Source: Mesomycoplasma dispar (GTDB taxonomy: Bacteria > Bacillota_I > Bacilli_A > Mycoplasmatales > Metamycoplasmataceae). From it: DNA of 64,000 nt. The translations under genes and the position numbers were made by a program. The stretch is from contig NZ_CP007229.1 in assembly GCF_000941075.1 (NCBI RefSeq), positions 930,001-994,000 of the forward strand, given 5' to 3'. The stretch's first letter is position 1. Every line of letters begins with the position of its first letter. Under the pieces are notes generated by a model, which did not search any database, was not told the origin of the DNA, and worked only from the letters and a program-made list of their open reading frames with translations. Shown piece after piece: positions 32,482 to 44,845 of the stretch.

Positions 32482-33066
32482 TTACTTTTCCATTTCTTGT
32501 CGATTTTCAAGCGCTTGATCTAAAGTGATGCTATCAATGTAGTCAATTGAAGCGCCAAACGGAATTCCCGTTGCAAGCCGTGTAATTTTAAGACCTGATA
32601 AAAGTTCGTGTTTTGCGAGATAATTTGTAAAAACTCAACCATCTATGGTTGATGAAAAAGCAAGAATTATTTCACTTTTATTTGCAGCTAAATCTGCAAT
32701 TTTTTTAATTTGGGAACTATGGTTTTCCAATTTTTTAACATCATAGTTCCCAAAAACGAAATATTGCCCATCATATTTTCCTGATTTTTCAAATTTTGTA
32801 ACCATTTCTGAATTTTCAACCACTAAAATTTTGAAAGAACGTTGAAAATCCAGGCATATTTCACAGACTGGATTTGAATTTAAATAACCACATTTTTGGC
32901 AATATTGAGTATTTTTTTTCAATTCGTAAATTGAATTAACAAAATTTTCAATTTGCGAAGGTGGTATATCAATCAAAAAGAACAGGATTTTCATTGCCTG
33001 TTTTTTGGAAATTCCGGGAATTTGCCTTAAAATTTCAGCAAGATTTTCTAATCTTTCTTTAATCAT
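32482..33066 (-). CDS. recR: Recombination mediator RecR
   Basis: 194 aa. Helix-hairpin-helix N-terminus (IPGISKKQAMKILFFL), zinc finger with C56, C59, C68 and C71, a Toprim domain (ILVVENSEMV to FSSTIDGW), and C-terminal TRLATGIPFGASIDYID. Works with RecO (present at 44008-44688) in loading RecA. Follows ybaB by 2 bases. Confidence 0.96.
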
Positions 33067-33068
33067 AG

Positions 33069-33347
33069 TTAGACTTGACTTGGATTGGTTATTTTTTCGT
33101 TTTCTTCTTTAATTTTTAACATCGCTTGATTTAATGTGATTGAAAGTAGATCTTCTAGCGTTTCGATATCTTCTTTATCAACTAAAATGGGTGAAATTTT
33201 TATTTTTTTTACCTCAAAACCACCTGAAACTGTTAGTGAAATGCCTTGGTTTTCAAAGTCGAAATCTGTTTTTTCAAGTGCATCTCTTTTAATTTTTTGA
33301 TCCTTTTGTATTCTTCGAGCTTCTTTCATTATTTTTTGAAAATCCAT
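33069..33347 (-). CDS. YbaB/EbfC family nucleoid-associated protein
   Basis: 92 aa. Binds DNA as a small dimer in characterised relatives. N-terminal MDFQKIMKEARRIQKD helix and the ISLTVSGGFEVKKIKI strand are typical. The ATG at 33347 is preferred to an upstream TTG because AAAGGA stands 6 bases before it. The dnaX-ybaB-recR order is a classic bacterial arrangement, and it holds here. Confidence 0.9.
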   Translation of the reverse strand: MDFQKIMKEARRIQKDQKIKRDALEKTDFDFENQGISLTVSGGFEVKKIKISPILVDKEDIETLEDLLSITLNQAMLKIKEENEKITNPSQV

Positions 33348-33429
33348 AACTCGTCCTTTCAATAATTTAAAATTACGAACAAAATTAACTAAAATTATGT
33401 AAATTTATTATATTATAAGACTTAAAATT

Positions 33430-35583
33430 TTATTTATCAAAAAAAAGTTTTTTTAAATCATCTTTTGAAACAACAGTTTGTTTAGCAATTTCAAATGGTT
33501 TTACAACAATTTCTTTCCCTTGAGCCTTCATTTCTTTGAATCTAATTTTTGTTTCTTCTACCAGATTTTTGCTTAAAGCAACCGCTTGCATTTCCCGTTT
33601 AAAAATTTGTATTAATAATTCGCTAACTTTCAAATTTTCCCTTATTGTTTCAATTAAAATTTCTTCATATTCGTTGTTTTTTACAGTAAAACATACAAAA
33701 TTCGATCCTAAAGAGATAATTTCAGCTCGTTTTAGAATGCTAACGATATTTGTAAATTCAACGTTATACTCAAAAAGTGGTAGATTTGTATTTCAATCTT
33801 TAACCAGGGCAACATATGTTGCTGCATCTTGGTTATGAAAATTTTTTCCTAAAAGTATAAAATTTAAGGCTTCTTCTATTGTTAAATAGTCTTTTGACTC
33901 TATTTTTTTAAAAAATTTACTATTATTAGTCAAATTTTTATCCAATCCAACTAAATTTTCATTATTACTTTCAAAGGAATGGGTGAAATTAACTGTATTT
34001 TTATTGCTGATTTCCATTGAATTAAAAGAATTAAAGTCATTTTTGTCAGCATTTTCAATTTTTTCGTTGTTATTTTCGTTCAAAAATGAATTAGAAAAAT
34101 CAATATTTTCTTGAAAATCTAAATTTTTATTTGAATCTGTTGCTCTATCTCTAAAAGAATATAAATCATTAGTTTCCCTTTTTAAAAAAGGATTTATTAC
34201 TTCTTGGGATTTTTCAAAACCAATGCTTGAATTGGAAAAAACATCGGTATTCATAGGTTTTTTTTCTAAATTTTGTTCTAATTTTCGATTAAAAAGTGAA
34301 GAATAATTTTCTTGTTCTTTAAAATTATCACTTGTATTTAAGCCATCTGAATACAATTTATCAAGTTTTTGAATCCGATCCTCTGTTTTACGAAAATTAG
34401 TAACACCAGCCTCAATTTGATCGACTTTTTTTTCTTTTTTATTAATATTTTTATTACTGTTATCTAAATTTTCAGGTTTAATATCGATTAATTCGCTTGT
34501 TTTTTCAGTTTTTTGTGCTAAAACCTTCATTACAAAAACTTCAATAGTTAAATTTTGAAATTCCTTAAAGTTGATGTCTTTTAAAGAAGAATAGGCAATT
34601 TCTAAAAATTTAAACGCAAAATCACGACTAATTTCTAATTTTTCCAGATCATTAATAGTATAAAATTCAAGTAATTCACTTGTTTTCGTGGTTTTTCAAA
34701 TAATTCATTCTTTTACCAAATGAATTAATGATTCTAAAAATAATTGAAAATTTTTGCTTTGTAACGAAATTTGATCTAAAATTTCGAAGGAAATTTTAGA
34801 TTGACCCAAAAAAAGCGCATTAACAAAATTAGTAATTATTTCTCTACTTACTAAACCAAAAAGTTCGTTAATATTTTTTTGATTTAGAACTCCGTTTCCG
34901 AAAGTTATAGCCTGTTCTAAAATTGAAATTGCATCACGAAGACTGCTCTGACTTAATAAAAAGATCGATTTTAACGTATCTTTTTCATATTTTATCTTTT
35001 CATTTTCAAGAATAAACTCTAATCTACTACAAATTTCTTCTTCATTTAATCCAAGAAAATTGTATCTTTGAACTCGGGAAAGAATTGTTAGCGGTATTTT
35101 GTGGACTTCGGTTGTTGCTAAAATAAAAATCATATGTTTTGGTGGTTCTTCTAAAGTTTTCAAAAAAGCGTTGAAAGCTGAAGTTGAAAGCATATGAACT
35201 TCATCTAAAATATAAATTTTATAGGGACTAACTTGCGGTAAATTAATCGAATTTTCAATGATTTCTCTAATTTCTTTGACTCCGTTGTGGGAAGCAGCAT
35301 CCATTTCGATAATATCAAGCGAGTTATTCAAATTTTGAATACAGTTTTCGCAAGGTTCAACTGAATCTTGTTTGTGAGTACAATTTATTGCATTAGCAAA
35401 AATTTTTGCAACTGATGTTTTCCCAGTTCCACGCGGTCCTGAAAATAGATAGGCGTGAAAAAAATGACCTGATTTTATGATGTTTTTCAAACTTTCAACC
35501 AAATATTTTTGCCCGACAATATCAGAAAATTTGGTTGGGCGATATTTTCGGTACCAAGCAACATAACCATTTTTCATTTCCAT
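33430..35583 (-). CDS. dnaX: DNA polymerase III gamma/tau subunit
   Basis: 717 aa. AAA+ clamp-loader ATPase: VAWYRKYRPTKFSDIVGQ start, Walker A GPRGTGKT (49-56), zinc Cys including C68, C78 and C81, Walker B ILDEVH (125-130), and the sensor SRVQRYNF. Residues about 350-590 are Asn/Ser/Glu/Lys-rich with no conserved pattern, then about 100 more residues follow, probably the tau-specific tail that meets PolC. AAAGGGC before the ATG. Heads the long minus-strand run that extends to lemA. Confidence 0.95.
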
Positions 35584-35665
35584 AGCAGCCCTTTCGAAAA
35601 TTCAAAAATTATTTTTTGACTAAAAATAAAATCAGATAGAAATAAAATCTATTATTTAATAGTTT

Positions 35666-35684
35666 ATAATTATAAATTATAATT
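35666..35684. promoter_or_regulatory. Overlapping divergent promoter region between dnaX and 35731
   Basis: TATAAT reads forward at 35666-35671 and 35679-35684 and on the minus strand at 35670-35675. The boxes overlap in a near-palindrome, so dnaX and the rightward lipoate ligase unit may compete for polymerase. Confidence 0.45.
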
Positions 35685-35730
35685 AAATAAAAGCAAAAAC
35701 GCTAATTTTATACAGCACAAGGAAAAAAAT

Positions 35731-36066
35731 ATGTCAACCTCATTTAGTAAGGAAAAAAATCAATTTCAGAAAAAATGTAGTAAAAATTTTAAGTTATATT
35801 TTGAATTTAAGGTTTTAAATTACCATTTTCGACAACTGGAAATATCAGTTGAAAAAGTTGTTGATAAATTAGACTATAATTCAAACTATTTTTTCTGATT
35901 TGTTGAAGATTTAATCTTTTTTTTATCAAAAAACGGTTATGCTTTACGTTGAGATTACGAAAAAGTGCGACTTTTTAATTTAGAAAATTTGAATTTAGGT
36001 GAAAATCTTGAAAATTTTAAATCCAAATTTAAATTAATTACAACTTTTGATTTGGAATATAACTAA
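35731..36066 (+). CDS. Small protein of unknown function upstream of lplA
   Basis: 111 aa, acidic/aromatic, with no signal peptide or membrane helix and no recognised motif. AAGGAA 6 bases before the ATG and continuity with lplA (15-base gap) support a real gene. Two Trp codons, one of them TGA in FFWFVEDL and one TGA in RWDYEKV. Function cannot be stated; the operon position hints at a link to lipoylation or the hydrolase downstream. Confidence 0.65.
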
Positions 36067-36081
36067 AATGTCGGAGAAAAT

Positions 36082-37080
36082 ATGAAAATCTATACTACTG
36101 AGAATACAAGCCCTTTTTACACGTTAGTTTGCGAAGAAATAATTTTAAAAGATGAACAAAATTTCGATGATATTTTGTATTTTTACCAACATAAAAACGC
36201 AATAATTATCGGTAAAAATCAAAATATTTACGAAGAAATTAAAATTGATAAAATTGAAAAAGAAAATATTGAAGTTTACCGTCGACTTTCAGGTGGTGGC
36301 GCTGTTTATCACGACTTAGGTAATATTAATTTTTCCTTTATAACTAAAAAGCAAAATCATAGTTATCAAAAATTTCTATCGCCAATCATTGAATTTTTTA
36401 AATCATTAGGTCTAAAAGCTGAATTTAAAGGTCGAAACGATCTGATTGTAAATGGTGCAAAAGTTTCAGGGAATGCGCAAATAATTCATAAAGACAAAAT
36501 TGTCCATCACGGAACAATTTTGTTTAATGCAAATTTAGCAAAACTAGGTCAAGTTTTAAGGCCAAATCGACTAAAAATTGAATCAAAAGGGATTAAATCT
36601 ATCCGCCAAAGGGTGACAAATATCCTTCACGAAATGGAAGAACCAATTGATGATAGTGAATTTATTTTTAGATTAATTTCTTTTTTTGAAAAAAAATACG
36701 AAACAAAAGCAGTCGATGTTGAAAACTACTTTGAAAATGGGATTTCAAATCATAAAAATTTCCAAGAAATAAGCCAATTGAGAAAATCAAAAAATTGGGT
36801 TTTTGGAACTAACCCGTTTTTTAGTTATGAAAACGCAAAACGAACAAGTGCTGGAATTTTAAAAGTGCTTGCTAATATCGAGAAAAATTTGATTGTAAAA
36901 ATCAAATTTGAGGGCGACTTTTTATCCCAAAGATCTATTGAAGAAATTGAGAACATTCTTGAAAACAAAGAATTTAATCGTGATATTTTGGAAATAGAAC
37001 TACTAAATATACATAATTTAGAAGAATATTTCGGTTCAATCCCTCTTAATGAAATTTTAGATACAATTTTTGGAAATTAA
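36082..37080 (+). CDS. lplA: Lipoate-protein ligase A (first of two)
   Basis: 332 aa. Activates lipoate with ATP and transfers it to lipoyl-domain lysines. RRLSGGGAVYHD (67-78) binds the adenylate, and K127 in GAKVSGNAQ is the conserved Lys; INFSF and RVTNI motifs present, plus the C-terminal accessory domain. A second, divergent copy lies at 61369-62400. GGAG 6 bases upstream of the ATG. Confidence 0.93.
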   Translation: MKIYTTENTSPFYTLVCEEIILKDEQNFDDILYFYQHKNAIIIGKNQNIYEEIKIDKIEKENIEVYRRLSGGGAVYHDLGNINFSFITKKQNHSYQKFLSPIIEFFKSLGLKAEFKGRNDLIVNGAKVSGNAQIIHKDKIVHHGTILFNANLAKLGQVLRPNRLKIESKGIKSIRQRVTNILHEMEEPIDDSEFIFRLISFFEKKYETKAVDVENYFENGISNHKNFQEISQLRKSKNWVFGTNPFFSYENAKRTSAGILKVLANIEKNLIVKIKFEGDFLSQRSIEEIENILENKEFNRDILEIELLNIHNLEEYFGSIPLNEILDTIFGN

Positions 37081-37087
37081 GTGATAA

Positions 37088-37888
37088 ATGGAAGTTAGTA
37101 AAAAAATACAGGTTGAAAATGAAGAAATTTTCTACTTTTTAGAGGAAAATAATCGGCCTAAAGTTCTATTTTTACACGGTTTTAATTCGAGTCATAACTT
37201 TATTTTTCAACTTAGAAAAAATAAAAATCGGAATTATGATATTGTTTCATTCGATTTTCCTGGATGCGGTCAAAGTAGTAATAATGACAAAATTAGTGTT
37301 GAAAATTACCAAAAAATTGCAATTAGTTTCATAAAAACCTTGAATTTAAAAGTCCAAATTGTTGTTGGCCACTCGCTTGGCGCAGCATCTGCTTTGTATG
37401 TTTTGAATGAAAAACTTGCTAAAAAAGCAATTTTAGTCGCGCCTTTAAACCCTTATATTTTTGAACTAAATTTAATGGAGGAAATGAAAAAATTAGGAAT
37501 TTGATTATTGCCAAGAAATCTCCAAGAAGCAAAAGAATCACTTGAAAATCTAGTTTTTGACAATAAATTTGGTTTTAAAAACAATTTAGCCAAAAATGCA
37601 ATTAATTTTTTTAAAACTGTGGAAAAAAAAGAAATAATTTTTTCCTACATTGTATTTAAGCAAATTCTTAATTTAAATTGACATAAAAATGTGCTTTTAC
37701 CACTTTATGAACAAAAAAACGATTATTATTTAGTTGGCGGTGCTAATGATAAGTTTGTTTCGATAAAAAGTGTTGAAAAAATTTCGCTTGTTTTTGGAAA
37801 AAAAATGATCAAACTAGAGAAAACAGGGCATGCTGTTTTCTTTGAAAGAAGTGAAGAAGTTAATGCTGAAATTGAAAAAATGCTGTAA
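37088..37888 (+). CDS. Alpha/beta hydrolase
   Basis: 266 aa. Alpha/beta hydrolase fold with oxyanion HGFNSS (30-35), nucleophile elbow GHSLGAA (S96), D221 in LVGGANDKFV and H248 in KTGHAVFFE as a complete triad. Likely esterase, lipase or thioesterase; substrate unknown. Lies 7 bases after lplA and converges on the DJ-1 gene with 2 bases between the stop codons. Confidence 0.9.
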
Positions 37889-37890
37889 AT

Positions 37891-38427
37891 TTAAGCATAA
37901 AATCCATTTTTAATTTTTTCAGCAAGTTCTTTTGAGTCTAAATTTTCGATGACTTTAAAAGCAAATTCTGCTGAACTTGCAGCGTTTCTTGCTGAAATAT
38001 AATTTTTATCAACAGTAACTAACGCTTCCTGTCTTAATTCGATTTTTGAATTTTTTTCGTTTGGATAAGAACTAAACTTGTAATTTTTTGCTAAATTTAG
38101 TTCAAAAATCGCATTTGGTGCATCACAAATTGCAAAAACAAACTTGTTTTTTAAGAAAAATTCACGTACTAATTCAGTAGATTTTTCACATTTGCGAAAC
38201 AATTGTGCAGCAAAACCGCCTGGGATAAAAATAGCATCAAAATCATCTGCTTTTCAGTGGTTTTGTCCTTCAATTTGCACAACTCCAAATTGACCTGTCA
38301 CCAATTTGTTTTCTGGGTTAAAAAATTCAATTTGCCCAAAAATATTCGCTTTTTTAATTAGCGAAATAAAAGTTGTTAATTCAATGTCCTGAAATTTATC
38401 AAGTAAAATAACTAGTAATTTTTTCAT
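37891..38427 (-). CDS. DJ-1/PfpI family protein
   Basis: 178 aa. LVILLDKFQDIELTTF start, FIPGGFAA loop and the nucleophile elbow FAICDAPNA (C101) match the DJ-1 family; E16 near the start is the partner acid. Members act as chaperones or deglycases; the specific activity is not predictable. Its start region follows the serS terminator, so it probably uses its own promoter. Confidence 0.9.
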
Positions 38428-38453
38428 TTTTTTTGCTCCTTGTTAGTTAATGA

Positions 38454-38507
38454 AAAAATTTTACCACAAAATTGTTTTTATAAAAATTTTTTTGTGGTAA
38501 AATTTTT
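38454..38507 (-). terminator. Terminator of serS
   Basis: 18-bp stem (38454-38471 with 38490-38507) around an 18-base loop. On the minus strand it follows the serS stop by about 28 bases and continues into TTTTTTC. Confidence 0.75.
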
Positions 38508-38534
38508 CTACTTTACAAGATTGGAACAAAAAAA

Positions 38535-39776
38535 TTAGCGAAAATAAGGTTTTAAAACTTTTGGAACACTTCAACTACCATCAGCATTTTGATATTGTTC
38601 TAGCAAAATTGCAACGACGCGGTCGATTGCCAAACCAGAACCGTTAATTGTGTGTGCATAGCGGTTGTTTTTTCCGTCACGGTAACGGATTTTCGCTCTT
38701 CTTGCTTGAAAATCTCCGCAATAACTAATTGAGGAAATTTCACGATAAGTATGTTCAGAAGGTAGTCATGCTTCTAAATCAATTGTTTTTTTGGCAGAAA
38801 AACCTAAATCGCCAGTTGATAAAAGCACGACACGATAAGGAATTTCCAGTAATTTAAGAACATTAGCAGCATCGCGGACAACTTTTTCAAATTCAGAAAT
38901 TCCATCATTTTCGTTTGTTATTTTCACAAGTTCAACTTTATGAAACTCATGTAATCGAATTAAACCTCTAGTATCTTTACCACCACTTCCAGCTTCAGAA
39001 CGATAACATTTGCTATATGCCACTAGCGAAATTGGTTTGTTAAGGTCAATGATTTCATCGCGAAAATAATTTGTAAGCGGAACTTCGGCCGTTGGAATTA
39101 GCCAATGATCCAAATCCTTTAAAGGGTACAAATCATCTGTAAATTTTGGAAGTTGGCCAGTTCCATAAAGAGAATCGGAAAGAATTAAAGTGTTTGGGAG
39201 AATTTCTTCATACCCAGAAGCAATATGAGTGTCAATCATAAAATTAATTAAAGCACGAACTAATTTAGCGCCAAGATTTTTATAAATCACAAAGCGATTT
39301 CCAGACAATTTAACAGCGCGTTTAAAATCTAAAATGTTATTAAAAGTGCCATATTCATAATGAGGTTTATGTTTTGAATCAAATTTTTTAGGATAGCCTC
39401 AATGCGAAATCACTTGATTATCTAGTTCTGAAGTGCCCAAAGGAACTGAATCATCGGGTAAATTTGGAATTTCGAGAACTTTCTGATTCACTCAGGTATT
39501 CAATTCATCCCATTCAACTTCTATTTTAACTATTTTTTCTTTGATTTCACTAACTTGTTTTTTAAGATAACTAGCATCTTTTTGTTCGCGAAAATAAGCG
39601 CCAATTTCCTTGCTAATTACATTTCTTTTTGCTAAAAGTTCATCAATTTTCTGACGTAAAGCGTTTCTTTTTGAAATCTTCTGGTGTATTTCATCAATAA
39701 TCGAAATATCAAAACCACGATCTGCAAGTTTTTTTTCAACGAATGATTTATTATTTAAAATTAAGCGAATATCCAT
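38535..39776 (-). CDS. serS: Serine--tRNA ligase
   Basis: 413 aa. N-terminal antiparallel coiled-coil arm (about 27-95) that grips the long variable arm of tRNA-Ser, then a class II core: [22 protein letters not shown], motif 2 [19 protein letters not shown], and motif 3 [20 protein letters not shown]. The cognate tRNA-Ser(TGA) is in the window at 48979-49069. Downstream of eno by 8 bases. Confidence 0.97.
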
Positions 39777-39784
39777 ATTTTTAA

Positions 39785-41143
<1,359 letters not shown>

Positions 41144-41174
41144 AATCAACCTCGCTAATTTGTTTTCATTTGAT

Positions 41175-41227
41175 TAGATTTTTAGTAAAAGTTGAAAAAT
41201 CTAAACTTGACAGTTTCAAAAATTATA
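41175..41227 (-). promoter_or_regulatory. Enolase promoter and leader hairpin
   Basis: On the minus strand, TGTTATAAT (-10 box at 41222-41227, extended by TG) gives a leader of about 70 bases containing an AGATTTTT/AAAAATCT hairpin (41175-41201). No T tract follows, so it is more likely regulatory or stabilising than terminating. Confidence 0.5.
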
Positions 41228-41357
41228 ACATAATTTAAACTTTTACACGTTTTTTAGTTTACAAAACGGAAAATTTACTTTGGTTTTACAAATTTTTTTA
41301 ACCTTACTTGAACTTTCTATGAAAGAACGACTAAATTTATTATTAATTAATATTTGT

Positions 41358-42008
41358 TTATCTTAATAGTTTCTGAATTTTTACTTTCGATGGTTTTTCA
41401 ACCAAAAAGGTGCCAACCACAATTACATCAGCACCTGAATCAAAGACTTTTTTGGCATTATAGTCTTTTATTCCGCCATCAACTTGAATAATAATTGGAT
41501 AATTTTTTTCTTTAATTATTTTGGATAATTTACTTATTTTATCATATGAACTTTCTATAAAACTTTGCCCACCTTTTCCAGGTTCAACAGACATCACTAA
41601 AATTAAGTTGATTTTTGGTAATAATTCTAGAATTTCACCCACTTCCGTATTTGGTTTAATTGCGATTCCAATTTTAATTTTTTGTGAGTATTTAGAAATT
41701 ATCCTACTAATTTCGGCATAATTCTTGCTTTCAAAATGAATTGTTACAAAATCAACATAACCAATTAATTCATCAATTTGACTTTCCGGATCAAAAGACA
41801 TTAAATGTACATCGGAAATAAAATTTTTTGATTTTTTAACAATATTTTTGATTTCTGAAACAGAAATTGCCGTATTTTCAACAAATTTTCCATCCATAAA
41901 ATCAAAATGAAACCATTTTATGCCAAGATTTAAGAAAACTCTTGTTAATTTTAGGCGATTTTGCGTTTTAACGTTCAAAAGTGAAGGGCTAATAATTTTT
42001 CTTTTCAT
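41358..42008 (-). CDS. rpe: Ribulose-phosphate 3-epimerase
   Basis: 216 aa TIM barrel. ISPSLLNV start, [12 protein letters not shown] (metal-binding His/Asp), [23 protein letters not shown], and [24 protein letters not shown]. Pentose phosphate pathway. Its start overlaps the rsgA end by 20 bases. Confidence 0.95.
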   Translation of the reverse strand: MKRKIISPSLLNVKTQNRLKLTRVFLNLGIKWFHFDFMDGKFVENTAISVSEIKNIVKKSKNFISDVHLMSFDPESQIDELIGYVDFVTIHFESKNYAEISRIISKYSQKIKIGIAIKPNTEVGEILELLPKINLILVMSVEPGKGGQSFIESSYDKISKLSKIIKEKNYPIIIQVDGGIKDYNAKKVFDSGADVIVVGTFLVEKPSKVKIQKLLR

Positions 42009-42846
42009 ATTTTCCTAGAAGATAAAGATAATTTTTATAGCGGTTTTCTGGAATTTTTCCATTTTCTACAGCTCTTTTTATTGCGCACTGTTCTAATTTT
42101 TCCTGAAAATGGAAACAAGACCGAAATTTACAATTTGATGAAAACTCACGGAAAATTGCAAATGAATTGCGAATTTCTTCTTTTGTTATCTCATCATGAG
42201 AAAAAGATGAAAAACCGGGAGTATCTATTATTCTAATATTTTCTTTTTCAATAATCTGGACGACTCTGGTTGTATGTTTTCCGCGATTTAGCGACTGTGA
42301 AATTTCTTGAGTTTCAAGTTTTTCTTTTAATAAATTATTAATAAAACTAGTTTTACCAACGCCGGTTTGACCAATGACAAAATTAAGTTTTTTTTCTAAT
42401 TTTTCCCTTAAATTTTTAGGAATTTCACCTTTCTTATTATTAATAAAAAAAATTGTATAATTCATTTTTTGATAGTCAAGTAGTAAACTTTTAAAATTAG
42501 TAACAAGATCAATTTTGGTGATTAACAAAATTGGGGTAATATTTTTTGATTCAATTATTAACAAAAATTTATCAAGTAACAAACTCGAGAATTCAGGTTC
42601 CTTAATTGAAATAAAAACCAAAGCTTGGTCGATATTTGCTACTTTTGGGCGAATTAGCCAATTTTTTCTTTCATAAATTTTCTTGATAAATCCATCGACC
42701 TCAAAATCAACAAAATCACCAACTAAAGGTGAATTTTCATTTTGGCGAAGCAAACCAGCACCTCTTAAAAGTGGATGTATTTTTTGACTTTCACAGTCAA
42801 TTACATCATAAAACCCTGCAATAACTCGAACAATTTGACCTTTCAT
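41989..42846 (-). CDS. rsgA: Ribosome small subunit-dependent GTPase RsgA
   Basis: 285 aa. Circularly permuted GTPase after an OB fold: TKIDLV (G4) precedes [12 protein letters not shown] (G1) and DTPGFSSF (G3). The C-terminal zinc domain is [16 protein letters not shown]. Checks maturation of the 30S subunit. Starts directly after the gmk stop. Confidence 0.96.
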   Translation of the reverse strand: MKGQIVRVIAGFYDVIDCESQKIHPLLRGAGLLRQNENSPLVGDFVDFEVDGFIKKIYERKNWLIRPKVANIDQALVFISIKEPEFSSLLLDKFLLIIESKNITPILLITKIDLVTNFKSLLLDYQKMNYTIFFINNKKGEIPKNLREKLEKKLNFVIGQTGVGKTSFINNLLKEKLETQEISQSLNRGKHTTRVVQIIEKENIRIIDTPGFSSFSHDEITKEEIRNSFAIFREFSSNCKFRSCFHFQEKLEQCAIKRAVENGKIPENRYKNYLYLLGKYEKKNY

Positions 42847-43428
42847 CTAGGATTTTAATATCTCTTTACTTATAATTTTTTCAATTTGCCTAACACATTC
42901 TTCCAAATTATCGTTAATTACTTGAAATTTAAACAAATTTTTAATTTCAATTTCTGATTTAGCTTTTTCTAGTCGCTGATTAATTTGGGCATCAGTTTCG
43001 GTTAGTCTTTTTTCAATTCGTTTTTTAAGCGTTTCGAGTGAAGGTGGAAGAATAAAAATTGTTAAAAGTTTATCTAATTCACCTTTTTCTTGGTAATTTT
43101 TAATAATATTCTTTGCACCGGTCGTATCAATTTCGAGTAAAGGAATGAAATTTTGACTTTGAATAAACTCAATTTGCGACTTTAGAGTTCCATAGTAATT
43201 GTTAAAATGACGACTTCATTCAAGAAATTCGTTATTTTCTATTTTTTCTTTAAAAATTTGATGTGTTAAAAAAAAATAGTTAATACCGTCAATCTCGTTT
43301 TTTCTTTTTCCACGAGTTGTCGCAGAAATTGCGAGTTTTATTAGCAAATCCTTATTTTTTAACAAAAGTGATTCAATCGTTCCTTTTCCGACACCTGAAG
43401 GTCCGGATAAGATTATTAACTTATTCAT
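42847..43428 (-). CDS. gmk: Guanylate kinase
   Basis: 193 aa. GMP to GDP. P-loop SGPSGVGKGT, GMP-binding SATTRGKRKNEIDGINYFF and the LLEIDTTGAKNI strand. The ATG at 43428 (MNKLIILSG) is preferred as the family-typical start; an in-frame ATG at 43440 would add four residues. Both lie inside the end of rsmD and neither has a strong Shine-Dalgarno, suggesting coupling. Confidence 0.93.
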
Positions 43429-43981
43429 TTTCGTCTTCATTATGCAATTTTAGGAAAAAAACCGTATTTTTTCCGTAATTTTTTGTTTTTTCAACAGAAA
43501 AAACATCAGGAATTAATTTAGAGCCTAAATTAGTTTTATAAATTACAAGTCCGTTATTTTCTAGCAAGTTATATTTTGCAATTTTTAAAAGACATTTTTT
43601 AGTAATTTCCTCTTCACGATGCGGTGGATCGACAAAAATGAAGTCAAATTTTCGTCCTTTAAGATCACTTAATAAAAAAATTGCATTTTTGTTAAAAATT
43701 TCATAATCTCTAACTTTGTATTTTTCACAAAAATCAACTATATTTTGGTATGCTTGTTGGTTTATTTCAGTGGCTATCACTTTTTTTGCACCACGCGAAC
43801 TCGCTTCAAAACCAATCGCTCCCGTTCCGGCAAATAAATCAAGAACAGTTGAATTTGGAATTTTAAATTGTAAATGCGAAAAAATTGCTTCACGGCATCG
43901 ATTAGACATTGGTCGAACTACTGAAAATTCAGGATTTTTAATAACCGCACGCCGATAACTTCCAGAAATAATTCTAATCAT
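43421..43981 (-). CDS. rsmD: 16S rRNA (guanine966-N2)-methyltransferase RsmD
   Basis: 186 aa Rossmann methyltransferase. IISGSYRR start, VRPMSNRCREAIFSHL, SAM loop VLDLFAGTGAIGFEASSRGA, and catalytic FIFVDPPHREEE. Follows recO by 26 bases in the recO-rsmD-gmk-rsgA-rpe series. Confidence 0.94.
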   Translation of the reverse strand: MIRIISGSYRRAVIKNPEFSVVRPMSNRCREAIFSHLQFKIPNSTVLDLFAGTGAIGFEASSRGAKKVIATEINQQAYQNIVDFCEKYKVRDYEIFNKNAIFLLSDLKGRKFDFIFVDPPHREEEITKKCLLKIAKYNLLENNGLVIYKTNLGSKLIPDVFSVEKTKNYGKNTVFFLKLHNEDENE

Positions 43982-44007
43982 AAATAATTAAAAAATTATA
44001 CCAAAAT

Positions 44008-44688
44008 TTATAAAAAAATGTATGAATTTTGTTTTAAAAACTGCTTTAAAATTTCAAAAACTAAATAAATATAATCAAAGTCAACCTTTTCTAAAAATGT
44101 ATTTAAATTTGAACTTGATCAGTAAAAAATTTCTAATTCTTTTCTACCAAAACGAAAAAAAGGTTTTGGATTTTGGTGATAGACACACTCCATTCCGCCG
44201 TAAAAATTAAAATTAATTAATCGCTGGTTCGTTTTACAAACTCGACATCTCGTTAAATTTGCAATTCATCCGTTAAATTTAATTCAATTAATTATCGTAT
44301 AAACCTTAATTGCATCCGCGTTTTTGGAGTTAATTTTGGCAAATGACTGTTCTAAAATTGGAAAAATTTTAGGAACAAAATTAGTTTCACGTGTAATTTG
44401 TGAAACTAATTTTCAAAAAGCATAAATTTTTTTGTCATTTAAGTCTAAATTGAAAAAACACTCACCTTTTTTCAATTTAGACAATTTATTCGAATATCTT
44501 GCTAAAAAAATTTCAAACTCACCTAAACAACCAGGGTTTAAAATATAAATATTTTTACTTGTTGGACGTCTGACGCCACGCGCAACCATTTTTATTACCC
44601 CGAAATTTGTTGCTAAACTAACGATTAGATCAAAATCTCTAAAATTGAATCGATCGATAACGATACCTTTAATAATTTTTTCTGCCAT
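44008..44688 (-). CDS. recO: DNA repair protein RecO
   Basis: 226 aa. OB-fold N-terminus (IIKGIVIDRFNFRDFDLIVSLATNFG), then ARGVRRPTSKN, a helical middle and a zinc-like Cys cluster (CRVCK then MECVYHQ). Annealing and RecA-loading partner of RecR. Several TGA-Trp codons. ATG at 44688 is chosen because the family begins here; a GTG 20 codons upstream (44748) with AAAAGG is a possible alternative. Confidence 0.85.
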
Positions 44689-44829
44689 TCTTTTTGCCAA
44701 AAACACTTTGAATTTATGGATTTTTTTAAAAAACAAAGAATTTTTCACCTTTTATTTGTTAGTTTATTTTTGTTTTTAACCTAAAAAATAAGTATAAAAT
44801 TTTTAGTTGCTTTTGATTGAATAAAAATA

Positions 44830-44838
44830 TGCTATAAT
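44830..44838 (+). promoter_or_regulatory. Extended -10 promoter 570 bases before the orphan MIP
   Basis: TGCTATAAT is a perfect extended -10. The predicted RNA begins near 44845 with an imperfect hairpin GGTTAG...CTAACC (44846-44873). No open reading frame of note follows until 45406. Confidence 0.6.
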
Positions 44839-44845
44839 TATAACT

